Assembly (NCBI GenBank): GCA_963605745.1
Contig: CAVCWT010000010.1
Location: 13,826-77,825, forward strand
DNA length: 64,000 bases
Reading direction: 5' to 3'
From: CAG-791 sp963605745
GTDB taxonomy: Bacteria > Bacillota > Clostridia > Lachnospirales > Lachnospiraceae
Part shown: piece after piece, positions 44,119 through 51,043 of the stretch
How positions within the stretch are numbered: the stretch's first letter is position 1
Layout of the letters: each line of letters starts with the position of its first letter
Position numbers and translations under genes: made by a program
Notes under the pieces: generated by a model
Told to the model about the DNA's origin: nothing
Seen by the model: the letters and a program-made list of their open reading frames with translations, nothing else
Database searches by the model: none

Positions 44119-45014
44119 CTTTTCAGGAATTGCAGCAGGTACCGATTCTGGCAGGATATGTTGTGATCATGACCCTGATTCTGGGGGCTGTGTTCGGGAG
44201 CTTTTTGAACTGCATGGCCTGGCGCATCGTGCACGGCGAGAAGATCTGGAATGGCCGCAGCCACTGCGCAACCTGCGGGCATCCGCTAAAGGCGGTCGAT
44301 CTGGTGCCGGTGTTCAGCTATCTCTTTTTGAAGGGGAAATGCCGCTACTGCGGAGAGAAGATCTCGCCCCGCTACATGGTAACGGAGATTCTGAGTGCCT
44401 TGTGGTGGCTCTCCTGTGTCCTGCGATTCGGCCTGACGGTGCAGACAATCCGCGTGCTGGCGGTGATCTGTATCCTCTTTGCCCTGTCACTGGTGGATCT
44501 GGAATCCTACCGGATCCCAAACGGATTCGTGATCGCACTGATCGTGGTCTATGCGGTGACATTCCCTTTTATTGAACTGGGAATCGGCGGAGCAGACGGT
44601 TCCACCTTGGCCGCTGCAGTCCTGATGACACAGAGCGCCGACGGCCCCACAGCAGTCTTTGTGGCCGGCAAGACCGGTTCTGCGCTGGCAGCTCTTGGTC
44701 CTGCACTCCTTCAGAGTCTTGGCGGTGCGCTGCTCCTTGGCGGGGGCCTTCTCGTTATTTCGCTCCTTTTCGAGAAGGTAGCCGGCAAGGAAGGCCTCGG
44801 CGGCGGGGACATCAAGCTGTTCTTTGCGGTCGGCCTGTATCTGGGACCCTTAAACGGCCTGCTGTGCCTCATCATTTCCTGTGTGATCGGCCTTTTGCTG
44901 GTCGCCCTCATGCGAAAGGGCAAAATACCGTTCGGCCCTGCCATTGCGATCGGAATGATGATCTGCCTCTATTGGGGAGATGGCGCTGTAAACTGGTATT
45001 TGAACCTGTTGTAG
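44115..45014 (+). CDS. pilD: Prepilin peptidase / leader peptidase
   Basis: This membrane aspartic protease cuts the leader of type IV prepilins and often methylates the new N-terminus. The 299-residue sequence has GAVFGSFLNCMAWRI, the zinc-binding CATCG and CRYCG pairs, the first catalytic aspartate D128 in SLVDLESYRIPN and the second D232 in GGGDIKLFFA. An Ala/Gly-rich loop of about 60 residues separates the two aspartates, longer than usual. The start is coupled to the upstream pilin-like gene. Its substrates are probably the prepilin-like proteins encoded at 48.7-61.6 kb. Confidence 0.92.
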   Translation: MTFQELQQVPILAGYVVIMTLILGAVFGSFLNCMAWRIVHGEKIWNGRSHCATCGHPLKAVDLVPVFSYLFLKGKCRYCGEKISPRYMVTEILSALWWLSCVLRFGLTVQTIRVLAVICILFALSLVDLESYRIPNGFVIALIVVYAVTFPFIELGIGGADGSTLAAAVLMTQSADGPTAVFVAGKTGSALAALGPALLQSLGGALLLGGGLLVISLLFEKVAGKEGLGGGDIKLFFAVGLYLGPLNGLLCLIISCVIGLLLVALMRKGKIPFGPAIAIGMMICLYWGDGAVNWYLNLL

Positions 45015-45019
45015 CGTCC

Positions 45020-45163
45020 ATGGAGCAATGCAATTGGCCGGAGGTCGCCGCTAAACAGTTACGTTTTTCTTTGGACAGGAATGGCCTTCACGATGCCAAT
45101 GTGTGGCTTTTGATGCTGAAAAAGCGGAATGTATCCGTGCATATCTACAATGAGGCACAATAA
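45020..45163 (+). pseudogene. Remnant of an HI0074-like nucleotidyltransferase substrate-binding protein
   Basis: About 47 residues are open here, ending at TAA: WPEVAAKQL, then DANVWLLMLKKRNVSVHIYNE. The W-x2-ML-x2-RN-x3-H-x-YNE pattern is the C-terminal signature of HEPN/MNT-type partner proteins (HI0074 family). The N-terminal two thirds and any nucleotidyltransferase partner are missing, so it is a fragment. It is interrupted by 19 bases (45050-45068) identical to the right end of the family A element, which suggests decay linked to insertion of that element. It lies directly after the prepilin peptidase stop. Confidence 0.6.
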
Positions 45164-45256
45164 GATTTCCAAATGTGCTCATCAGTACCGGCTTTGAACA
45201 TGGACCCCGGATGTGTGAATAGATACTTTTGAGGGAGCATTTGGTACGGACAACTG

Positions 45257-45285
45257 TTGTTAACCACAATGGCTTGTGCTACTAT
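45257..45285 (+). promoter_or_regulatory. Promoter upstream of pilM
   Basis: TTGTTA (45257-45262) and TGC-TACTAT (45280-45285) are spaced by 17 bases, with an extended -10 TG. The hairpin CTCCTGC/GCAGGAG follows at 45350-45368 in the leader. It implies that pilM starts its own transcription unit, separate from the prepilin peptidase gene. Confidence 0.55.
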
Positions 45286-45417
45286 CATAAATACGTATGA
45301 CTATCGGGAATTTTGACCAAAATCAATAATGTGTCGTGATTATGGCCTTCTCCTGCCGGGCGCAGGAGTGAATTCACAGTCATTATCTCATCTTTATAGA
45401 AACGGACAGGGAAATCT

Positions 45418-46773
45418 ATGGCAGCCAAATATATTGGAATTGATGTAGAGGACCGGTTTCTGAAAATCGTCGTCATGAACGGGAAGAAGGTTACCCGGAC
45501 GATTCAGGAGGTTATGCCGGACAATATGGTGGTAGGCGGCAGAATTGTCGCATTTCATGCCCTGGCAGACTACCTTCGTGAAGTGGTAAAGCGCAGCAAA
45601 ATTCATGTCCGCAAGGCCGTCATCGTTCTCCCTTCGGAAACCTATCATATCCGAAGAGTCCGCCTTCCTCGCATGAGCGCGCAGCAGCTGCAGATCAATA
45701 TGCCGTACGAATTCCACGACTATCTGCAGGAAGATACCGATCAATACGTATTCGACTATTCTGTTCTGTCCTCTGACAACAAGGAAATGGAACTCCTCAT
45801 CGCCGCCTTCTCCAAGAGCCAGGTGGCGGAATACAAGAACATGTGCAAACGTGCGGGACTCACGCTGGTCAAGCTGGTTCCGGACGTGTTAACCGTGCAG
45901 CAAATTGTTCTGCCTCCGGAGGACCCCGCTGTTCGCAAAAAACGACTCGCACTCGAGGAAAAGGAACAGGCAAGGCTCCGCAAAGAGGAGGCCAAGGCGG
46001 CATCGAATGAGAAAAAGGCTCTGGATCGCATGCACCGAAAGAGTGGCCTGTCGGTAGAAGAGCTCTCTGCACGTGCGGCAGAAGAGGCAAGGCTCCGCAG
46101 CGCACAAAACGGTGCGACAGGTACGCAGGCAGCGGAAGGTGCAGCGGCAGGACCGGTCGGTATCGGGACAGCTCCCGGAACAACTACTCCCGGATCATCG
46201 GCATTCGGCACTGTTGCCTCAGGAACGACCGGCAGTGCAGGCGGCGCGGTCCAGTCTGCGGCAGGAGGCTTTGCCCAGACCATCGGCTCGCAGCTTCCCG
46301 AGAACACAACGGTATTCCAGGACTATGCTGTCCTTTGCATTGAATACGATAAGGTTAAGCTCCATTTCTATTCGAATGGTGCCTATGAAATTACCAGAAA
46401 CCTGAACATCAACGAAAAGAGGGCCTGCGAGGTTGTAGCAAGAGAGAAGGGTGTTGACATTCACATCGCACAGCTCATGGTGGATCGCAACCAGGACAAT
46501 GTGCTCGGGAGCGAGGCCGTTCTGGATCTGCTGGGCGACTTTGCAACCGAGGTGATGCGTGTCATTAACTTTTACAACTACAACAATCCCCGGAACAACA
46601 TCGATGCGATCTATTACTATGGACGCGTTATCAGCACAGAGCTGGTATCTGAGGTGGAAGAGACAACAGGACTTCCGATCCGTCCGCTGACGGATCTCCT
46701 GCCGGAAGATACCGCAGAACACAAACGGGGCCTGCAGGTTATGATGCAAGGATATGGAGCAATTCTGGAATAA
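45418..46773 (+). CDS. pilM: PilM-like actin-fold pilus assembly protein
   Basis: The 451-residue cytoplasmic protein begins KYIGIDVEDRFLKIVVM, the actin-like phosphate-1 region, and continues with VIVLPSETYHIRRVRLP, as in PilM, which binds ATP and recruits PilN to the membrane. In the middle (about residues 175-300) lies a long insert, first Lys/Glu-rich helical, then Gly/Ala/Thr-rich low complexity. The C-terminal subdomain returns with FQDYAVLCIEYDKVKLHFY and VMRVINFYNYNN. The next two genes encode PilN-like and PilO-like proteins, as in known inner-membrane platforms. AGGGAAA precedes the ATG. Confidence 0.85.
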   Translation: MAAKYIGIDVEDRFLKIVVMNGKKVTRTIQEVMPDNMVVGGRIVAFHALADYLREVVKRSKIHVRKAVIVLPSETYHIRRVRLPRMSAQQLQINMPYEFHDYLQEDTDQYVFDYSVLSSDNKEMELLIAAFSKSQVAEYKNMCKRAGLTLVKLVPDVLTVQQIVLPPEDPAVRKKRLALEEKEQARLRKEEAKAASNEKKALDRMHRKSGLSVEELSARAAEEARLRSAQNGATGTQAAEGAAAGPVGIGTAPGTTTPGSSAFGTVASGTTGSAGGAVQSAAGGFAQTIGSQLPENTTVFQDYAVLCIEYDKVKLHFYSNGAYEITRNLNINEKRACEVVAREKGVDIHIAQLMVDRNQDNVLGSEAVLDLLGDFATEVMRVINFYNYNNPRNNIDAIYYYGRVISTELVSEVEETTGLPIRPLTDLLPEDTAEHKRGLQVMMQGYGAILE

Positions 46774-47126
46774 GAGATACTCGGATCTGCTTAGCAGCAG
46801 ATCCTCCTACCTACGAGTGAGGTACTCAGATCTGCTTAGCAGCAGATCCTCCTACCTACGAGTGAGGTACTCAGATCTGCTTAGCAGCAGATCCTCCTAC
46901 CTACGAGTGAGGTACTCAGATCTGCTTAGCAGCAGATCCTCCTACCTACGAGTGAGGTACTCAGATCTGCTTAGCAGCAGATCCTCCTACCTACGAGTGA
47001 GGTACTCAGATCTGCTTAGCAGCAGATCCTCCTACCTACGAGTGATTGACAGCGGAGCTGTCAATCACTCGGGCAATCTTCGCGTTTTAGAGAAATCGCC
47101 TTCGCGAATTTCTCCTTGCGGGGTCG
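46774..47126 (+). repeat. Hairpin element family B with six-fold 45-bp tandem
   Basis: Six 45-bp units run from 46774 to 47043. Units 2-6 are alike, and unit 1 differs at two bases. Each unit has ATCTGCT/GCAGAT and ends CCTCCTACCTACGAGT. After them come hairpin ATTGACAGC/GCTGTCAAT, CACTCG and hairpin GAGAAATCGC/GCGAATTTCTC. The order and linkers match 22488-22615 while stem sequences differ. It begins at the base after the pilM stop and fills the gap to the pilN-like gene. A 15-residue peptide repeat readable here is probably fortuitous. Confidence 0.85.
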
Positions 47127-47163
47127 GATATGAATCCAATATACGGCAGAGGTTGAGTTGACT

Positions 47164-47883
47164 ATGGCAAAAAAACAAAAAGAGGTGAAGGTCGCGCACG
47201 TTCCCTCCAAGACATCCATCAATCTCTTCATTGAAGAGAAACACACCGGCAAGAACATCATAGAAATCCTCATCTTCCTCGTATTCATGTTCTGTGTTGC
47301 CTTGTTCAGCAAATTCGTGGTGCAAGGGCAGCTCGACGAGATGAACCGACTGGAATCCAACTACCACAGCATGGAGAATGAGATTTTGGAGATCCAGACC
47401 TCTCTTGTAGACTACGAGGAGGTTCGCGTGGAATATTCCCACTACGGCAACAGCTATCTGAATGCAGAAGAGATCCTGCAGCAGGATCGCGAGAAAATGC
47501 TGGATCTTATTGAGGATGAGCTCCTTCATTCCGGAGCCCTTGTCAACTGCAGCATGTCCGGCAACGTGGCAACCCTCACCATCAATTCCAACCGCCTCTC
47601 CAGCGTATCCGCTGTCGTGGAGAATCTGGAGAAGAGCAGTATTGTGAACTACGTCGTAGTATCCAATGCGGCAACCAAGAACACCGACAGCCAGCAGACG
47701 GTGAGACCGGAACAGATCACATCGACGATGACGATCTATTTTGCCGATGCATCTGAGACGTTGGAGGACACCGAGCAAAATAACGACTCCGGCTCCAATT
47801 TCTTCTCCGAGGCCATTGAGAACGTAAAGGAAGGCACAGCATCCGACCTTGCACAGACGGAAGTGGAAGGAGGCGCGGAATGA
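47164..47883 (+). CDS. PilN-like inner-membrane pilus assembly protein
   Basis: The 239-residue protein (ATG 47164) has a basic cytoplasmic start, one membrane helix (IIEILIFLVFMFCVALFSKFVV), a coiled segment (LDEMNRLESNYHSMENEILEIQ) and a small alpha-beta domain (ALVNCSMSGNVATLTINSNRLSSVSAVVENLEKS) like the ferredoxin-like fold of PilN. The C-terminus is acidic and disordered. It overlaps the PilO-like gene by four bases (ATGA). With PilM and PilO it should form the inner-membrane platform. Assignment rests on topology, size and gene order more than on strong sequence motifs. Confidence 0.72.
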   Translation: MAKKQKEVKVAHVPSKTSINLFIEEKHTGKNIIEILIFLVFMFCVALFSKFVVQGQLDEMNRLESNYHSMENEILEIQTSLVDYEEVRVEYSHYGNSYLNAEEILQQDREKMLDLIEDELLHSGALVNCSMSGNVATLTINSNRLSSVSAVVENLEKSSIVNYVVVSNAATKNTDSQQTVRPEQITSTMTIYFADASETLEDTEQNNDSGSNFFSEAIENVKEGTASDLAQTEVEGGAE

Positions 47884-48494
47884 GAAATCTCAAACGTTCC
47901 GAGGAGATCATGCTCCTCGTCCTGGCAGCAATCCTCATCGGACTCTTTTACTATCAGTTCGTTTACAAGGGACTGCAGACGGCCAGAATTCAGTACGACA
48001 CATCCATTCTGGAGGTAGAAAGAGACAGCCTGCTGGTTAAGAAAGCCAGCATGGAGCAGATGGAGAAAGCCATCGACTCCGGCAAGGAATCCTCCGGCGT
48101 GGTTGCCACCTACAACAATCAGAAAAATGAGCTGATCGCCCTGAATAACATCTTTGCGGATGCCGAGCAGCTCGATGTCAGCTTTAGTACGCCGACGGCA
48201 ACGAGTGGCGACACCACCGTTCGGCGAAACGTCAGCATCGGCTTTCAGGCTGCGAATTACGCCAAGGCAAGAGAGATGATCGATGCTCTCTACAACTGCG
48301 GATACCGGTGCCTCATTCAGGACATCAACCTCTCACCGGCCTCCGGCAGCGGCAGCAGTGCGGATGCCAGTCTCAGCAACAGCGGCGTGCGAGTGGACCT
48401 CACGGCAACCTTTTACGAGACCACCTATAATGCGACCAGCACGGATGGCATCGATTTTGAGAGCGCAGCCGTCGAAGAGACGACAGAGGAGTAA
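47880..48494 (+). CDS. PilO-like inner-membrane pilus assembly protein
   Basis: The 204-residue protein starts with a short basic segment, one membrane helix (IMLLVLAAILIGLFYYQFVY), a helical stretch, and a periplasm-side alpha-beta domain (RRNVSIGFQAANYAKAREMIDAL, followed by CLIQDINLSP) that fits the PilO/GspM fold. It is translationally coupled to the PilN-like gene through ATGA. In the platform it would dimerise with the PilN-like protein. Identification is from order, topology and fold pattern. Confidence 0.72.
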   Translation: MRNLKRSEEIMLLVLAAILIGLFYYQFVYKGLQTARIQYDTSILEVERDSLLVKKASMEQMEKAIDSGKESSGVVATYNNQKNELIALNNIFADAEQLDVSFSTPTATSGDTTVRRNVSIGFQAANYAKAREMIDALYNCGYRCLIQDINLSPASGSGSSADASLSNSGVRVDLTATFYETTYNATSTDGIDFESAAVEETTEE

Positions 48495-48519
48495 GGCAGT
48501 TCGAATCTCATTCGATTGT

Positions 48520-48642
48520 TGGACAGACGAACCTGTCCAGTGAGGGCACATCTGTGCGAGCATCCTGGCTCGCATGCACAGATCCTGGTACAGCGATTTT
48601 TAAATAACTAGCCATATTAACTTGCCTGATTTTCGGATAGCA
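48520..48642 (+). repeat. Hairpins plus 55-bp dispersed repeat D, copy 1
   Basis: TGGACAG/CTGTCCA and ATCTGTGC-GAGC/GCTCGC-GCACAGAT form two hairpins. They are followed at 48588-48642 by a 55-bp sequence starting GTACAGCGATTTTTAAATAA, which recurs at 63901-63955 with three differences. It fills the 165-base gap between the PilO-like and PilX-like genes. Confidence 0.75.
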
Positions 48643-48659
48643 GCACACAGGATAGTCAT

Positions 48660-49625
48660 ATGCGGATACGTAGATTGTGCAAACAGAAGATTCAATCAGA
48701 AAGCGGAGCATCCCTTGCGGCTGCTCTGCTCTTCTTCATTGTAAGCGCAGTAGTCGGATCTGTGATTCTGGCCGCAGCACTCAGCTCTGCCGGGAGGATG
48801 AAGGGGATTGTGTCCGGCGATAATCAGCGGTATGCACTGGAATCAGCAAAAGAGGTCATTCTGGATTCCATGCAGTATGTGGAAGAGGCCGGGCAGGAGC
48901 CGGGGGATGATCTGAATGCATATGGGGTATATCAGAACACATCCTATATTGCAAAATACAAAACAGATGGTACTGCGACTGCGGTCTATCAAGACGGGTA
49001 TAGCACAGCAGCTACTATTACGGATTTTGTGGGATTGCAGAAAAACTGGGCCGAATGTCTCTATCGGGATTACTGGTTACAGATTAAGGCAGCATGGGAG
49101 AATTCTTCGACTGGAAGCTTTGCGGATATTGTTCTGGGAAAAGATGGCGATGGTTCAGGGAATGGGATGCAATTCATTACCGATTCTGATTTCTCCTGGG
49201 TGCCGACTGGAAATGAAGAGCAATATAAAACAATTACGTTGAAGCTGTATTTAAACAGCGCAAACGGTGATAAAGATGGTAAAGACAAGAAGACTGATGC
49301 AGAAAAAAATGCAGTCACTGCAACGATCTCGATGCAGAGGGATTTTTCCATCAAGGTGACATTACAGGCGGCTGCGCAGGATTCCGGTTCAAAGGATGTC
49401 TATCCGTTAAAGGATGAGCTTTATCTGCAGCCGACGATTCAGATGCACTATGAATCAACAAAATCTGACCTGTATCAGCCTTCAAATGCCAATAATACGG
49501 AGATCCCCGGAATATCCGAGCAGTATAATGACCGCAAGATCGTCACAACCATCTACTGGCAGGAAGCCAAGGAGTACTGGAAGGATCAGGGAAAAACGGA
49601 GAGTACAACGAGTACAGGAAACTAA
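48660..49625 (+). CDS. PilX-like pseudopilin
   Basis: The 321-residue protein has a basic leader, SESG followed by a membrane helix (ASLAAALLFFIVSAVVGSVILAAAL), and then ALESAKEVILDSMQYV, which resembles the N-terminal part of PilX-type minor pilins. The +5 glutamate of canonical prepilins is missing, as in many PilX proteins. The large C-terminal domain has a Lys/Asp/Gly-rich loop (NGDKDGKDKKTDAEKN). The codon mix is more AT-rich than that of the pilM and pilO-like genes. It probably sits at a pilus tip or initiates assembly together with the next two pseudopilins. Confidence 0.7.
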   Translation: MRIRRLCKQKIQSESGASLAAALLFFIVSAVVGSVILAAALSSAGRMKGIVSGDNQRYALESAKEVILDSMQYVEEAGQEPGDDLNAYGVYQNTSYIAKYKTDGTATAVYQDGYSTAATITDFVGLQKNWAECLYRDYWLQIKAAWENSSTGSFADIVLGKDGDGSGNGMQFITDSDFSWVPTGNEEQYKTITLKLYLNSANGDKDGKDKKTDAEKNAVTATISMQRDFSIKVTLQAAAQDSGSKDVYPLKDELYLQPTIQMHYESTKSDLYQPSNANNTEIPGISEQYNDRKIVTTIYWQEAKEYWKDQGKTESTTSTGN

Positions 49626-49652
49626 TTCGGCGATGGCGAAATCGCGGATGAA

Positions 49653-50135
49653 ATGATGGTAGAAAATGCTATGACAAAAAAACAAGATAAAAATCCCTTG
49701 TTATCCCAAAAAGGAGAGACCCTTGCAGAGGCATTGGTTGCCATGTTGGTCGTTGCCTTCGGAGCCATCATTCTGGCCGGGATGGTTATGGCGGCGAGCA
49801 ACGTGATAAAGCGTTCCGAAAAAAGCTATAACGAATATCTGGATAGACGAAATTACATTGAAACCAGAGGAAAGGATCGAACACACAATGCCGATTCGGA
49901 ACAAAACTTTGGCATTGATGACCGGTCAACCGATACATTGGTATGGGAAAGAGTCGATGGCGAATCTGTTGGGCAATGCAGCGTTTCAGTAAAGCTGCTG
50001 CGGTTGTACGCAGGAACGGATCAAGAGAAGGCCATCGAGAACGAGGTGTTCACATCCTATCGGTTGAATACCAATACGACGCCTTCTGCAACTGAATCCG
50101 GAACAGGAAGTGATTCTGCGGAATCTACGAATTAG
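49653..50135 (+). CDS. Prepilin-like minor pseudopilin (class with Glu +1)
   Basis: The 160-residue protein carries QKGETLAEALVAMLVVAFGAIILAGM, a prepilin helix with glutamate at +5 after the presumed cleavage glycine, although position +1 is glutamate, not phenylalanine. The C-terminal domain is short and polar and ends in a Thr/Ser/Gly-rich tail. The start could be ATG 49653 or ATG 49671; neither has a strong ribosome-binding site. It lies 27 bases after the PilX-like gene and is probably co-transcribed. Confidence 0.7.
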   Translation: MMVENAMTKKQDKNPLLSQKGETLAEALVAMLVVAFGAIILAGMVMAASNVIKRSEKSYNEYLDRRNYIETRGKDRTHNADSEQNFGIDDRSTDTLVWERVDGESVGQCSVSVKLLRLYAGTDQEKAIENEVFTSYRLNTNTTPSATESGTGSDSAESTN

Positions 50136-50293
50136 CAGCTTTCTCCTTGCATTGCAAATCCGCAATGCGATTGGCCAGCGGTGCTGCACCCTTTGGCCAT
50201 AGAACAATTTCATTCGAGAACGTTCCTGTTATCGCGCAGTTCTCTCTGAAAATCGTTCTGTGCTGAACATATACACATAGAAAAGGGCATCCT

Positions 50294-50893
50294 GTGAGAA
50301 AAACAATTCAGCGACAACTGCATACAGAAGACGGCTTCTCCATCGCAGAGACGCTGATGACCGTGATTCTGATCGGCTTGATCACCATGGCGATGGCGGC
50401 AGGAATCCTGGCGGCGCGTAATGCCTATCGGAGAATCAGTCTGCGAGCAGATGCACAGACGCTCCTCGGAACCGCTGTGTCTGCGATCACAGATGAGCTG
50501 GCCGATGCAAAGGAAAGCGTCGGAGCTTATAAGGAAACAGAACACGACGGATTTTTCTACGTGACGAGCAGAGGCTACCGCATCAAGCTGGTAAATGGGA
50601 CGGACAAAGATGAAAACGGTAACGATCGGGCCTGTATCCGGATCCAATCAGAGGATAAAACACTGGATGTTCCGCTCCTGACCGGCAAAACACGAACCAA
50701 AAATCTGCAGCTGTATCTGGAAGTGAAGGACACAGATGGAAACTTCATGGAAGGTGCTGCTACGTTTAGCACTGGGAATAACAAAAGCACAACGGATGGT
50801 TACTACTTCGTATTAAAGCTGGTTGTCAAGGACGAAAAGGAAAATGTCATCGAGGAGGCAGACCTTCGGATTCACAATCAATTTACCGACTAA
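50294..50893 (+). CDS. Prepilin-like minor pseudopilin (canonical)
   Basis: The 199-residue protein (GTG 50294) has the prepilin motif EDGFSIAETLMTVILIGLITMAMAAGI: cleavage after glycine, Phe at +1 and Glu at +5. The helix is followed by a globular domain with alternating polar strands and few cysteines. It is the third pseudopilin before the giant prepilin-like protein. In type II secretion and pilus systems, a set of three such proteins primes fibre assembly, and that role is inferred here. Confidence 0.78.
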   Translation: MRKTIQRQLHTEDGFSIAETLMTVILIGLITMAMAAGILAARNAYRRISLRADAQTLLGTAVSAITDELADAKESVGAYKETEHDGFFYVTSRGYRIKLVNGTDKDENGNDRACIRIQSEDKTLDVPLLTGKTRTKNLQLYLEVKDTDGNFMEGAATFSTGNNKSTTDGYYFVLKLVVKDEKENVIEEADLRIHNQFTD

Positions 50894-51043
50894 AACAGAT
50901 TAAGAGGAGACCCTTCGGAGTCTGGTTAGCTGTCAATTTTAATTGTGATTTCATCCGATGACATCCGATCCACGGTGAAATCGCCAGGTGCCGGATATTT
51001 AAAGTTCAGTCATGAACTCTGATGTGGGAGTAACAGAGCGAGA
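50894..51043 (+). other. Leader region of the giant prepilin gene with divergent hairpin
   Basis: The spacer holds GATTTCA/TGAAATC around CGATGACATCCGAT, preceded by TTAGCTGTCAATTTTAA and followed by GCCAGGTGCCGGAT. These pieces resemble, but do not clearly align with, hairpin 1 of the family A element (compare the 20.53 kb copy). No promoter of normal spacing was recognised, so the giant gene is probably transcribed from upstream. Confidence 0.4.

Noticed and set aside
46774..47043. Possible CRISPR array
   Set aside because: Units are directly adjacent and identical with no unique spacers, and no cas genes are present. The same holds for 23428-23777.
46754..47161. 135-residue open frame with a 15-residue peptide repeat (YSDLLSSRSSYLRV)
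   Set aside because: The period of 45 is divisible by three, so the frame stays open by arithmetic. It starts inside pilM without a ribosome-binding site, and the related single-unit element at 22.49 kb does not keep the frame.
48495..48535. tRNA-like GTTCGAATC (T-loop)
   Set aside because: The flanking bases do not form a T-stem, acceptor stem or anticodon arm.
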